Shown here piece after piece: positions 9,091 through 18,743 of a DNA stretch of 64,000 nucleotides; the stretch's first letter is position 1, and each line of letters begins with the position of its first letter. The stretch covers positions 124,001 through 188,000 of the forward strand of contig JADJJU010000003.1 of NCBI GenBank assembly GCA_016706365.1. Direction: 5' to 3'. Position numbers and translations under genes: made by a program. Source of the stretch: Saprospiraceae bacterium. Lineage in GTDB: Bacteria > Bacteroidota > Bacteroidia > Chitinophagales > Saprospiraceae. The notes under the pieces are model-generated. The model made no database searches and had not been told where the DNA came from. It saw only the letters and a list, made by a program, of their open reading frames with translations.

Positions 9091-11225
9091 ATGCCCCCAA
9101 AACGTTACACAATCACTGCAGCACTGCCTTATGCCAATGGTCCTTTACATATAGGACACCTGGCCGGAGCTTATTTGCCTGCTGATATATATGCCCGATT
9201 TCTTAGATTAATGGGAAAGATGTTGCTTTTATTTGCGGTTCTGATGAGCATGGTGCAGCCATCACACTCAGAGCCAGAAAAGAAGGACTGCAACCTCAGG
9301 AAATCATAGATAAATACCATCATCAATTTGAAGATGTATTTAAAAAATTAGGCCTTTCATTTAATATTTATCACCGGACTTCTTCTGAATTACATCACAA
9401 AACAGCTCAGGATTTTTTCCTGGAACTGTATAAAAATGGTGAATTTCTTGAGCAGGAAACGGAGCAATATTACGATGCAAAAGCTGAACAGTTTTTGGCT
9501 GACCGCTACATTATCGGTACTTGCCCCAAATGTGGATATACTGAGGCATATGGAGATCAATGTGAAAAATGCGGAAGTACACTTAGCCCTACAGAACTGA
9601 TTAACCCAAGATCCGCTCTGACAGGTGAAACCCCAATATTGAAAAAGACTTCCCACTGGTATCTTCCTTTGGATAAGCATGAAAAATGGCTTAGGGTTTG
9701 GCTGGATACCGGATATCTGGATGGTGTTGAGGTGCATGAACCTCCGACCTGGAAGAATCACGTGCTCGGTCAGTGTAAATCCTGGCTGGACGGCGGTTTA
9801 CAGCCCCGCGCCATGACAAGGGATTTAGACTGGGGAGTAGATGTTCCCAAATCTGTCCCTCATTCTGAAGGCAAGAAATTATATGTCTGGATGGACGCTC
9901 CGATAGGCTATATCTCAGCGACAAAGCAATGGGCTGAAGACAACAAAAAAGACTGGAAATTATACTGGCAAAACAAGGATACAGAGTTGATTCATTTTAT
10001 CGGGAAAGACAATATCGTATTCCACTGTCTGATATTTCCGGCAATTCTGAAGGCACATGGGCAGTTTATTCTTCCAAGGAATGTCCCTGCTAATCAATTC
10101 ATGAATCTGGAAGGTAAGAAAATTTCTACTTCCCGTGGATGGGCTGTTTGGGTGCATGAGTATTTGGAAGATTTTCCGGGCGATGAAGATGCATTGCGCT
10201 ATTATCTGATCAAAAATATGCCCGAGCAGAAGGATAGCGAGTTTACCTGGAAAGGATTTCAGGATGCAAATGATAATGAATTAGTAGGGAATCTTGCAAA
10301 TTTTGTGAACAGGGTCATGGTTCTGGTCAACAAATACTATAAGGGTAAAGTCCCTAAAGTGGACGAAGATGTCGAAATCATCGGTAGTTATGGCAACCTT
10401 ATGCCTTCCTTTATCGATTCAGAATTGATGGAGCTGTTTGACAAAGTGTATGAAATGTGTAATTGTGTGTGGGAGCACGATTTCAGAGGTGGATTGACCT
10501 GGCTAATGAACATTTCAACCTGGGGGAATCAAATCCTGCAGTCTAATGAGCCATGGAAAAAAATTGAAACTGAAAAGGAAACTGTAAAGGTAACTTTGAA
10601 TCTGTGTGTTCAGATTTGTGCTGCACTTAGTATAGCAATGAGACCATTTTTACCATTCACAAGTGACAGATTAAGATCGATGCTTAATTTACCTCCAATA
10701 AAGGATCACAGAGAACTGGTGGAAGTACAAAACAAACTGGCGGGTGGAAAATATCTGGTTAAAGCAGGTCATATCATTGGAGAAGCAGAGCATTTATTTT
10801 CCAGAATCCCAGATGAAAAAATTAGAGAACAAATAGATAAGTTAACACAAGCAATGGAACAACAACAAGCTGAAATAGCTGCTCAAAATGGCACTAAAGT
10901 CAATATATCATTTGATGATTTCTCCAAATGCGATATCCGCACTGGTACTGTTGTTTCTGCTGAAGCAGTCCCAAAGGCAAATAAATTATTAAAACTGGGC
11001 ATTCAGATTGGACCTGAACTGCGCACAGTCGTATCAGGAATAGCTGAGCATTACAAAGCTGAAGAGATTGTAGGTCAAAAAGTAAGTGTGCTTGTAAATC
11101 TTGAACCGCGAACTATTAAAGGCGTGGAATCTCAGGGAATGATTTTGATGGCTGAGGATGCTGCCGGAAAACTTGGGTTTGTTAGTCCTCCTGAAAATTG
11201 GCCGGATGGATTTGTTATCAAATAA
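9091..11225 (+). CDS. metG: Methionyl-tRNA synthetase, reading frame broken by a single-base deletion
   Basis: Charges tRNA-Met. Class I signature HIGH appears as LHIGHLAGAYLPADIYARF near the N-terminus, the zinc knuckle as CPKCGYTEAYGDQCEKCG, the KMSKS loop as KKISTSRG, and a C-terminal EMAP/tRNA-binding domain (IRTGTVVSAEAVPKANKLL ... QGMILMAED) gives about 711 residues in all, normal for the phylum. The frame is interrupted at 9216-9218: AAA should be AAAA, after which the sequence reads GKDVAFICGSDEHGAA. Restoring one A joins both halves. As the gene is essential and otherwise intact, a sequence error is likely. Start ATG 9091 gives the typical MPPKRYTITAALPYANGP; ATG 9085 is possible. 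lnt follows after 6 bp. Confidence 0.92.
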
Positions 11226-11231
11226 ACCTTC

Positions 11232-13010
11232 ATGAATCAAAGGTACTTTACGCTTGCTTCACTGGTATTGCTTGTCATAGCAGTAGTATCAGCCTGGCGC
11301 ATGTTTCAATTGCCTTTGTGGGGGTATTTGCCTTTATTTTTATTTATATCGGTTTGGCTGCTTATGGCTGAACTCTGGTTAAAACGGAAGAAAAAATACA
11401 ACATTAAAGCCATCCGCTGGCTGGGACTGGGTACCATATCTGCCGTCCTTTTGTCTCTCGGCTTTCCACCTTTTCCTTCCACTTTTACAATGCTGCTTGG
11501 GTTTGTGCCACTTTTGTGGATTGAGAAAGAAATTAGAGCAGATGAAACTCAAAAGAAACAAGGCCGTGCTATTGCCTGGTATGCTTACTATACTTTTGTT
11601 TTGTGGAATATTTTGGTAACCTTCTGGGTGACCAATACGGCATTAATAGCTGGAGTGGTAGCAATCTTTATAAATTCGCTTTTTATGCTGGTGCCCTTTA
11701 TGTTATTTTCTACTTTCAGAAAAATAGTGGGAGACAGGACTGCATATTTTACTTTTATCGCTTTCTGGATTAGTTTTGAATATGGACATATGTCCTGGGA
11801 ACTTACATGGCCATGGCTGACGCTTGGAAATTCTCTCTCTCAGTATGCCTGGTTGCCTCAATGGTATAGTTACACTGGTGTTTTTGGTGGATCACTCTGG
11901 ATTTTGTTAAGCAATATTTATATTTTCGAAATTTTAAAACGCCGGCAAGCAAGCGGACTTTGGCATATTCCAAGAATATTGGGTTTAAGTTTATTTGTAC
12001 TGATTCCGCTTACGGTTTCTCTGAGTATGTATTTTACTTATGAACAAGTCGGAGAATCTGTTGAAGTGGTCGTCGTCCAGCCGAATTATGAACCTCATTA
12101 TGAAAAATTTACTGTTCCAGGACATTTACAGGCTGATCGGTTTGTCCGATTATCAGAGGATGGTTTGACCCAAAACACTAAATACCTGGTTTTTCCTGAA
12201 ACTGCTTTCGATTACATACATCTGGACAAATGGAAGACGCATGTAGAAGTGCAAAAAATGGATTCGCTTCTGGCCAGTTATCCTAATCTCAACTGGGTTA
12301 CCGGCTTAAGTGCATTTAACACATTCGACACAAAAATTCCCGGTAAGAAAAACCTCCGTCCAATTGAAAGGGATGGTGTAGCATTTTTTTGGGAATCATA
12401 TAATTGCGCTGTACAACAGAGTCCTGGTGAAAGTGATTTACAAATATATTTCAAATCCAGACTTGTTCCTGGCCCGGAGATTTTCCCTTATCAGGAATAT
12501 TTATTCTTTTTGAAACCCTTGATTGAAAAATTAGAAGGTACATTATATGGTCTTGGGACTCAGGAGGATAGGGGAGTTTTTATTGCAGGTAAAGACACCA
12601 TCGCGCCAGTAATATGTTATGAGTCTATCTTTGGTGAATATGTCAATGATTACATCAATAATGGTGCAAATGCCATTTTCATTATGACAAATGATGGCTG
12701 GTGGGATGATACGCCCGGCTATATTCAGCATTTGAAGATTGGTGCATTGAGAGCAATCGAGACCAGAAGAGACATAGCGAGATCTGCCAATACAGGTGTG
12801 AGCTGTTATATCAATCAGCGTGGAGATATCCGTCTACCCACTAAGTATGAGACTGAGGCCGTTCTGCGGGATAATGTAAGCATGAATAGCACTAAGACTT
12901 TCTATGTAAAATGGGGAGATTACATTGGTCGCCTTGCTTGCTTTATTGCTATCTTCCAAATCCTGTATATCATCTTTGGAATTATAAAAAAGCGTTTAAA
13001 AATCCATTAA
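11232..13010 (+). CDS. lnt: Apolipoprotein N-acyltransferase
   Basis: 592-residue inner-membrane enzyme that N-acylates the lipid-modified Cys of lipoproteins. Six to eight transmembrane segments fill residues 1-260 (for example GLGTISAVLLSLGFPPFP, a typical Lnt motif), followed by a periplasmic nitrilase-like domain: VVVVQPNYEPHYEK, FPETAFD (catalytic Glu), KSRLVPGPEIFP (catalytic Lys), VICYESIFGEYV (catalytic Cys), then MTNDGWWDDTPG and ARSANTG. A last transmembrane segment ends the protein. All three catalytic residues are visible. Cotranscribed with metG. Confidence 0.93.
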   Translation: MNQRYFTLASLVLLVIAVVSAWRMFQLPLWGYLPLFLFISVWLLMAELWLKRKKKYNIKAIRWLGLGTISAVLLSLGFPPFPSTFTMLLGFVPLLWIEKEIRADETQKKQGRAIAWYAYYTFVLWNILVTFWVTNTALIAGVVAIFINSLFMLVPFMLFSTFRKIVGDRTAYFTFIAFWISFEYGHMSWELTWPWLTLGNSLSQYAWLPQWYSYTGVFGGSLWILLSNIYIFEILKRRQASGLWHIPRILGLSLFVLIPLTVSLSMYFTYEQVGESVEVVVVQPNYEPHYEKFTVPGHLQADRFVRLSEDGLTQNTKYLVFPETAFDYIHLDKWKTHVEVQKMDSLLASYPNLNWVTGLSAFNTFDTKIPGKKNLRPIERDGVAFFWESYNCAVQQSPGESDLQIYFKSRLVPGPEIFPYQEYLFFLKPLIEKLEGTLYGLGTQEDRGVFIAGKDTIAPVICYESIFGEYVNDYINNGANAIFIMTNDGWWDDTPGYIQHLKIGALRAIETRRDIARSANTGVSCYINQRGDIRLPTKYETEAVLRDNVSMNSTKTFYVKWGDYIGRLACFIAIFQILYIIFGIIKKRLKIH

Positions 13011-13149
13011 TTGAGGATCCTGATAGAGAACCATCCTCCATTGGAAATAAGTCTTATCATATAACTTTGATATTCAGGTCTATACTGAACTCTATCCTGA
13101 ATCCCAACAAAAATAAATGGATGAATAGCACAAAATAGGTGAAGATTAT

Positions 13150-13157
13150 TAATTTTG
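13150..13157 (+). promoter_or_regulatory. Putative -7 box of tRNA-Ser
   Basis: TAATTTTG, matching TAnnTTTG, ends 12 bp before the first base of the tRNA, the right distance for transcription to start just upstream of the mature 5' end. No clear TTTG -33 box is seen at the expected distance. Confidence 0.4.
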
Positions 13158-13169
13158 CACCCACTTATT

Positions 13170-13257
<88 letters not shown>

Positions 13258-13261
13258 AGCC

Positions 13262-13296
13262 CAAATGCCTCTTGCGAAAGCAAGGGGCATTTTTAA
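13262..13296 (+). terminator. Rho-independent terminator after tRNA-Ser
   Basis: AAATGCCTCTTGC, loop GAAA, GCAAGGGGCATTT: a 13-bp stem with one G-U pair and a stable GNRA tetraloop, running into T residues, 5 bp after the tRNA CCA end. Confidence 0.85.
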
Positions 13297-13343
13297 ATTA
13301 TGGACTTCGCCAAACTCGTTTGAGCGAAGTCCATAATTTAAAA
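13291..13343. repeat. Perfect 20-bp inverted repeat
   Basis: TTTTAAATTATGGACTTCGC at 13291-13310 is perfectly complementary to 13324-13343. The 13-base spacer contains caaac and gtttg, so the palindrome extends further with one bulged A. It directly abuts the tRNA-Ser terminator. It could be a second terminator, an RNA hairpin, or a remnant of a short mobile repeat. Confidence 0.75.
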
Positions 13344-13378
13344 ATGACAGGCGAAGCCAGGCATTTAGGCTTGAGCAG

Positions 13379-13806
13379 CCCCTCATCTAAGGGATCAATG
13401 CAATTAATCCCTCTACCACTTTTTCATTGAGCAGTGAGATGCCATATGCATTTCTGAAATTTTTAAACATCACTAATTCAAATTTATGCTGTTATGACCC
13501 TACAAATGCAGCGAATGAGCATATGGGCATCCATCGCGAGTGAAAAGGCCTGCCAAGGTCAATGAACCTCGCGACCCCTCATCTTAGGGAACAATGCAAT
13601 TAATCCCTCTACTACTTTTTCATTGAGCAGTGAGATGGCATATGCATTTCTGAAATTTTTAAACATCACTAATTCAAATTCATGCTGTTATGACCCAACA
13701 AATGCAGCGAATGAGCATATGGGCATCCATCGCGAGTGAGGAGGCTTGCGAGAGCCGATGCACCTCGCGACCCCCTCATCTTAGGGATCAATGCAATTAA
13801 TCCCTC
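13379..13806. repeat. Intergenic tandem repeat, unit about 196 bp, two full copies and a partial third
   Basis: Unit starts CCCCTCATCTWAGGGAWCAA at 13379, 13575 and 13772, giving periods of 196 and 197 bp. Copies 1 and 2 are nearly identical over most of their length, diverging mainly in the last 35 bp before the next CTCGCGA; copy 3 stops after about 35 bp. Each unit has an internal inverted repeat AGGGAT...ATCCCT and ends with a TCGCGAG...CTCGCGA palindrome enclosing a variable centre. No open frame of coding character spans a unit. Function unknown; see findings. Confidence 0.85.
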
Positions 13807-13944
13807 ATTAGCTAATTTAGGCTATGCCACCTATTGTATTTCCGGCTGAAAAAAAATTACATTTACTAAATTTTCACATATTTTCTTACGGCAACAAACG
13901 TTGACCTTGCGTTTCATCGTCCTCCCTTCAAACTTATAAAAGCT

Positions 13945-15210
13945 ATGAAAAAGATCTTACTGCTCAGCATTTTTGCCAGCTTATTTCTTAGTTCCTGTAT
14001 TAAGGACAAATGTACTGAAACCAGAACTTTGTTCGAATACAAACCTATCTATGTTAAAAAGGAAGATTTTAGAAATGCCCCAATACAAAATGTAGCCGCC
14101 AGGACTCTTCAGCAGCCTGGAAAAATTTACTTCTACAATAACTTCATTTTTATCAATGAACTAAGAAAGGGGATTCATGTCATTGATAATTCAAATCCTT
14201 CTCAGCCCATTCCGGTTACCTTCATTGAAATTCCGGGGAATGTAGATATAGCAATAAGCTATGGCACCTTATATGCCGATTCATACACTGATTTATTGAG
14301 TATCAACATCAGTGATCCTCAGCAAATACAAGTGATTCACAGACAAACTGATGTTTTTCCTTTATTGGGAGAAGATTCAAATGGAATACTGGCGTATTAT
14401 GAGAAATCTGATAATGTAATGAAAATTGATTGTTCAGATCCCGAATTTGCCAATACATTTTTTAATAGAGGTGGTTTACTTTGGGCTTCTGCAGAATTTG
14501 ATTCATCATCTGGGGCTGCTAATTCAGGATCAGGTTCCGGACCTGCAGGAATTGGCGGATCTATGGCAAGATTTACTATAGCAAAAGGACATCTGTACTG
14601 TATAGATCAGATGACTCTTAATACCTTCGCTTTAAATGTAAATGGTACATTAGAAAGTCCTGTGATCACGGAGATAGGCTGGGGGATTGAAACTATTTTC
14701 CCATATAAGGATAATCTTTTTGTAGGAGCCAGTAATGGAATGCATATTTTAGATATTAGCAGCCCGGGAACTCCGGTTTATCGCACTGCTTTCCAGCATG
14801 CAAATGCTTGTGATCCTGTAGTTGTTTATAATGATGTGGCTTATGTGACACTTAGAGATGGCAATGAATGCAATGGTTTTGTCAATCAATTGGATGTGGT
14901 GGATGTACAAAATTTAAACAATCCAGCTCTTATCAAATCATTCTCAATGGACCATCCGCATGGCTTGAGCATTTTTGAAGATAAGCTATATCTCTGCGAG
15001 GGCACCCATGGATTAAAAATATTTGACATCAAAGACAATACCAAAATAGACAGGAATTTGATCTCACACGAAAAAGGCTTTGAGGCTTTTGATGTGGTAT
15101 TGATTCCGGGTGTTTCACTTTTGGTAATAGGAAAGGATGGTTTCAGACAATATGATTACAGCAATTCGAATGACTTGAAATTACTCAGTCTGATAGCTGT
15201 CCAAAGATAA
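13945..15210 (+). CDS. LVIVD-repeat lipoprotein
   Basis: 421 residues. Starts with a lipoprotein signal peptide, MKKILLLSIFASLFLSSC, with lipobox LSSC, so it is exported and lipid-anchored. The body is built from LVIVD-type beta-propeller repeats: IHVIDNSNPSQP, LLSINISDPQQIQ, MHILDISSPGTP, LDVVDVQNLNNPAL and LKIFDIKDNTKI are visible repeat cores. Such proteins are probably surface propellers; substrate unknown. Followed after 5 bp by an outer-membrane-like protein gene, so the two are probably cotranscribed. Confidence 0.85.
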   Translation: MKKILLLSIFASLFLSSCIKDKCTETRTLFEYKPIYVKKEDFRNAPIQNVAARTLQQPGKIYFYNNFIFINELRKGIHVIDNSNPSQPIPVTFIEIPGNVDIAISYGTLYADSYTDLLSINISDPQQIQVIHRQTDVFPLLGEDSNGILAYYEKSDNVMKIDCSDPEFANTFFNRGGLLWASAEFDSSSGAANSGSGSGPAGIGGSMARFTIAKGHLYCIDQMTLNTFALNVNGTLESPVITEIGWGIETIFPYKDNLFVGASNGMHILDISSPGTPVYRTAFQHANACDPVVVYNDVAYVTLRDGNECNGFVNQLDVVDVQNLNNPALIKSFSMDHPHGLSIFEDKLYLCEGTHGLKIFDIKDNTKIDRNLISHEKGFEAFDVVLIPGVSLLVIGKDGFRQYDYSNSNDLKLLSLIAVQR

Positions 15211-15215
15211 ACTGT

Positions 15216-16004
15216 ATGAAAGGATTATTATTCTGTGCAATATTTGTGTTTATTCAGACCCTGGCCCCTGTGGCCGGGGTTTGTCAAATCTCAAATAATC
15301 AATATCATTACAGAGATAAGTTAGTATTAAAAAACAATCATTTGCTGGTAGGACAAATTGTTCAATACTCACAGGACACACTAATATTGGAACTTTCGTC
15401 AGGGAATCAAGTGACTTTATTAACAAATCAAGTCAAAAAAGTGATTCAATATGTCCAGGAAGGTGGCAATGTCACTCAAGGGAATCCAAAGCTTTCTGTG
15501 ATGAAGAATCCGGCTAAAAAGCATTCTGTTGCACTTAGTCATGGATGGATGTTAGGGAATTTGGGAAATAATAATGATCCTGCTGTAGGTCAGGAGATTT
15601 CTCTTTTATATAAGTACAATACCCACAAGGGGCATGTGATTACGGGCGGAACAGGATTAGAGCCTTTCGATGTACTTGGCCCAATTACTTATGTGCCTGT
15701 AGTTTTGGGCTATGAATATCATATTCCTGTAAAAATGAAAAGTAGCCTTTATCTCAGTTTGAGGACAGGATATGCTTTTGCCTTTGTTGATGAAGCTGAA
15801 GGATTCTCAGATAATAAAGGCGGGTTTATGGTAAATCCTAACATTGGGTTGCTCTTCGCAACCAATGGCAAAGTTGGTTTCTTTATGGAGACGGGATTGA
15901 AATTCCAGGAGGCCAGTTACACTTTTGGTGATATTTGGTGGGGAACGAGTGAAGTGGATATTATCTACAGAAGATTTTTATTTCGATTCGGCATCATTTT
16001 TTGA
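15216..16004 (+). CDS. Exported protein, probable outer-membrane beta-barrel
   Basis: 262 residues with a signal peptide (MKGLLFCAIFVFIQTLAPVAGVC). After a short strand-rich N-terminal domain (LVLKNNHLLVGQIVQYSQDTLILELSSG, residues about 30-70, quoted here only in outline) the second half shows alternating hydrophobic strands (GHVITGGTGLEPF, SSLYLSLRTGYAFAF, KVGFFMETGLKFQ) and ends ...RRFLFRFGIIF with a terminal Phe, typical for an outer-membrane barrel. No named family recognised. Likely cotranscribed with the LVIVD lipoprotein, suggesting a shared envelope role. Confidence 0.65.
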   Translation: MKGLLFCAIFVFIQTLAPVAGVCQISNNQYHYRDKLVLKNNHLLVGQIVQYSQDTLILELSSGNQVTLLTNQVKKVIQYVQEGGNVTQGNPKLSVMKNPAKKHSVALSHGWMLGNLGNNNDPAVGQEISLLYKYNTHKGHVITGGTGLEPFDVLGPITYVPVVLGYEYHIPVKMKSSLYLSLRTGYAFAFVDEAEGFSDNKGGFMVNPNIGLLFATNGKVGFFMETGLKFQEASYTFGDIWWGTSEVDIIYRRFLFRFGIIF

Positions 16005-16317
16005 TTAACAACGGAGGCTTGCAATCTTTTAACTTAGATGAGCTTTTCAACTACTTAAACATGAATGGTTTGTAGATATTATTTGTGAATTGAAATATTT
16101 GAACTTGCACCCAGACTGATTAAACCAGGTATAAGTTTTTATAATTAAAATTATTTCCAGATTAGGATTTTTCTAGGAGCCTGGGCTAAAACATTAGCAA
16201 GCCAATTACACATTTGCTGAACGATGGTAGACAATTGAAGGGTCAGAACAATTTAATCGCGGATATTTATTGAGATTGGGCATTGTTTTCTAATTCTTTT
16301 GTGCAACTTTGTAGGAG
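16005..16317. other. Intergenic region, 313 bp, containing the sigma-factor promoter
   Basis: AT-rich and without a plausible gene. CAACTTTG at 16304-16311 looks like a -7 box and ends only 6 bp before the sigma-factor ATG, so a transcript from it would be nearly leaderless. No strong terminator for the upstream pair is evident. Confidence 0.4.
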
Positions 16318-16890
16318 ATGTTTTTCAAAAAGTCATATACCGAAGATGACCTTGTAAAAGGATGCATCAGAAATGAGCGCAAGCATCAGGAATTGCTATA
16401 CAAGCGATTCTTCGACACTATGTTTGCTATGGTGAATAAGCATTGCACAGACAAGGATGAGGCTATGGAAGTTCTCAATGCCGGTTTTCTTCGCGTTTTC
16501 AAAAAGTTGTACACTTTTGAATTTAAAGGAAGTCTGGAAGGATGGATACGGAGGATAGTTTATCATGCCATGACAGAGCATTTCTCCGAACAAAATAAGT
16601 ATCACAAATTTATTTCTCTTGAAGAACCTTCCATTACAATTTCTGCTGATCAGAATGTACTGAGTGATCTTTATCAGCGGGATATTATTAGTGTAATGTC
16701 AGAATTGCCAGCGCAGTCAAGGAAGGTTTTTGAGTTGTATGCAATTGAAGGTTATACACACAAGGAGATTGCTGAAATTTTGGGAATAAGCGACAATACC
16801 AGTAAATGGCATTTAGCGCATGCCAGAAATATTCTGAAGGAAGCGTTGAAACTTCAGAGCGATGAGTTGATAAAAATTGGCCGAACCTGA
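16318..16890 (+). CDS. ECF-type RNA polymerase sigma-70 factor
   Basis: 190 residues. Region 2 (about 20-90): YKRFFDTMFAMVNKHCTDKDEAMEVLNAGFLRVFKKL and FEFKGSLEGWIRRIVYHAMTEHF in outline; region 4 (about 125-180): MSELPAQSRKVFELYAIEGY followed by HKEIAEILGISDNTSKWHLA, the helix-turn-helix for -35 recognition. No region 3, as in ECF sigmas. The next gene starts 13 bp later and encodes a membrane-anchored protein with an N-terminal cytosolic segment, the position normally held by an anti-sigma factor. Confidence 0.9.
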   Translation: MFFKKSYTEDDLVKGCIRNERKHQELLYKRFFDTMFAMVNKHCTDKDEAMEVLNAGFLRVFKKLYTFEFKGSLEGWIRRIVYHAMTEHFSEQNKYHKFISLEEPSITISADQNVLSDLYQRDIISVMSELPAQSRKVFELYAIEGYTHKEIAEILGISDNTSKWHLAHARNILKEALKLQSDELIKIGRT

Positions 16891-16903
16891 GCGAAGAGTT
16901 ATT

Positions 16904-18196
16904 ATGAGTAAAAACTGGAAAGATAAAGGCTGGAATAACATGGCGTCTATACTGGACGAGGCCATGCCTGTCCGCAGAACTCCTTTATTTCCTCCATTCC
17001 CGGTTCAGCTTAGAATCGCAACTTTAGTTTTACTCATCGCAGGATCTGCATACTGGGGTTATAATTTAGTGAGTCAGGAACCAGATCAATCTGAAATTAG
17101 TGCCTTCAGATTTAATACGAATAAAGATTTGACAACTGCTGAACCGGATATTAAAGTACTTAAATCGACGGAACTGTCTGCTTCAAAAATGGAGACAACT
17201 TTTGAACCTAAGCTCTTTACTAAGAGGACAAACAATTCGTCTTCAGCTTTTTTTACTTCGAACACAGTTGGTAGTGATATTCAACAACCCTTACAATCCG
17301 GTATAGATAAAAATATTTCTTTGGCTGATATCCTGCAGGTTTCTGATGATGAAGCTGTGGAACAAGATATTACTATTAGTCCAGCAGCACCTGACTTAGA
17401 AGATTCTAAATTTTCAGAAGTTTCAGTAATCAATTCAGCTAATCAGGTAAATGCATCTGTTGAACCTCAACCTCATTCAATTAGTGATGAGACGGTAAGA
17501 ACTGAAATTAAAACAGATCAATCAGAACTATTGCAGGCCGAAGCTTCTCCAATAGTAAAACCTAAGTTAAATACTTCTTTCTCGATAGGAGCCTCCGCAG
17601 GTAACTATACCTTTTCCGATCCTACTCTGTATGGGCAATTGCAATTTAATATGCATATTCCAATATCACAATCCCTAAATGTAACGGTCCTGGCCGCAAC
17701 AGGGAAGGGGTTATTGTATCAAAATACAGAAGTTTTATTGGCGGAATACAACAACAATCCTTCTGATGGAACAGTGCTGGGAGCTGAGGCACCGGACGAT
17801 GATCTTTCTGCATATTTGGATGTAAAAAGTGTATCCAATGCTTTAATCGGAACTCAAGTACAATGGCAAATCTCAAATAAATGGACTTTTGCAATCGGAG
17901 CTACTGCAGCATATTTATTTAATATTCAGCATCAGGCCATTCAGTCCACAAGCCTTGTACCTGTAGGTCAGTCACCTCAGCAAATCTATACTCCATCTGA
18001 GATTACGGAAAAGTTTGCTCACTGGAATGAATGGGACTTGAGAATGAATACAAGCATTCAATATCATTTGACCGGCAATTGGTCAATGTCAATGTCTTAC
18101 AATCGGGGATTTGCAAATCTTCTGAAACACCCGATAAGTTCTGATCACAATATTCAGATGAATTCTCTGACTCTGGGTCTGAATTATCGTTTCTAG
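16904..18196 (+). CDS. Membrane-anchored sigma-factor partner with C-terminal beta-barrel-like domain
   Basis: 430 residues from ATG 16904; a TTG at 16877 would overlap the sigma gene and is not needed. Visible: a 35-residue cytosolic head (MSKNWKDKGWNNMASILDEA), one transmembrane helix (LRIATLVLLIAGSAYWGY), a 150-residue low-complexity Ser/Glu-rich linker, then about 190 residues of amphipathic strands (FSIGASAGNYTFSDP, LNVTVLAATGKGLLY, ALIGTQVQWQIS, LTLGLNYRF) ending in Phe as outer-membrane barrels do. Its place suggests a role in controlling the sigma factor, but no anti-sigma domain is recognised. The combination of inner-membrane anchor and barrel-like end is unusual. Confidence 0.65.
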   Translation: MSKNWKDKGWNNMASILDEAMPVRRTPLFPPFPVQLRIATLVLLIAGSAYWGYNLVSQEPDQSEISAFRFNTNKDLTTAEPDIKVLKSTELSASKMETTFEPKLFTKRTNNSSSAFFTSNTVGSDIQQPLQSGIDKNISLADILQVSDDEAVEQDITISPAAPDLEDSKFSEVSVINSANQVNASVEPQPHSISDETVRTEIKTDQSELLQAEASPIVKPKLNTSFSIGASAGNYTFSDPTLYGQLQFNMHIPISQSLNVTVLAATGKGLLYQNTEVLLAEYNNNPSDGTVLGAEAPDDDLSAYLDVKSVSNALIGTQVQWQISNKWTFAIGATAAYLFNIQHQAIQSTSLVPVGQSPQQIYTPSEITEKFAHWNEWDLRMNTSIQYHLTGNWSMSMSYNRGFANLLKHPISSDHNIQMNSLTLGLNYRF

Positions 18197-18348
18197 TAAA
18201 TTAGGTGCAGTCTTCGCAGCGATTTACGGTGTTATTAGATGCCGGATAAAAAGGAGGGCCTGATGCTATTACCATCTCACAAATCACACCCACCATCCAA
18301 ACTAACCACCCACTATTCACTATTTACTATTCACTATTTACATATACC

Positions 18349-18696
18349 CTATAAATGCAGCTTCTCTTTTCTGGCAAGCAGCGTTTCTTCAGCCTCTACA
18401 TGATCCGGATCAGGAACACAACAATCTACGGGACATACTGCTGCACATTGAGGTTCTTCATGGAAGCCTACACATTCAGTGCATTTATCAGGAACTATAT
18501 AATAATAATCATCTGAAACAGGATCTTGGCGAGTTTCAGCATCTATAGCTGTCCCATCATCTAAAGTATATATTCCTTTGATACTGGTGCCATCATGTAT
18601 AGCCCATTCAATTCCTCCTTCATAAATGGCATTATTGGGGCATTCAGGCTCACATGCTCCACAGTTAATACATTCGTCAGTTATTATAATAGCCAT
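18349..18696 (-). CDS. Ferredoxin with two 4Fe-4S clusters
   Basis: 115 residues. N-terminal cluster motif CINCGACEPECPNNAI and second motif CTECVGFHEEPQCAAVCPVDC, i.e. two CxxC...CxxxCP sets of the bacterial 2[4Fe-4S] ferredoxin type, the second with an insertion between the second and third Cys as in the YfhL/Alvin-like group. A 45-residue insert rich in acidic residues separates the clusters, making it longer than classical 55-60-residue forms. Low-potential electron carrier; partner not evident, although a molybdenum oxidoreductase is encoded nearby on the same strand. Confidence 0.9.
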   Translation of the reverse strand: MAIIITDECINCGACEPECPNNAIYEGGIEWAIHDGTSIKGIYTLDDGTAIDAETRQDPVSDDYYYIVPDKCTECVGFHEEPQCAAVCPVDCCVPDPDHVEAEETLLARKEKLHL

Positions 18697-18743
18697 TTAC
18701 CTTAAAATTTACCCGCTTAACAAATTTGAATGAAAATAGTTAA

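Larger units (their letters stand above)
13258..13944. other. Non-coding block between tRNA-Ser and the LVIVD lipoprotein gene
   Basis: Nearly 0.7 kb without a gene. It holds, in order, the tRNA terminator, the 20-bp inverted repeat, the 196-bp tandem repeats, and about 140 bp of AT-rich leader before the lipoprotein gene. The short open frames crossing it follow the repeat and tRNA sequence and have no coding features. Confidence 0.6.

Noticed and set aside
13379..13806. CRISPR array
   Set aside because: The repeat unit is 196 bp, the copies are adjacent without separate unique spacers, and no cas gene is present.
18290..18345. CTATTCACTATTTACTATT-type repeats before the ferredoxin stop
   Set aside because: Short, degenerate, low-complexity DNA with no structure beyond chance slippage.
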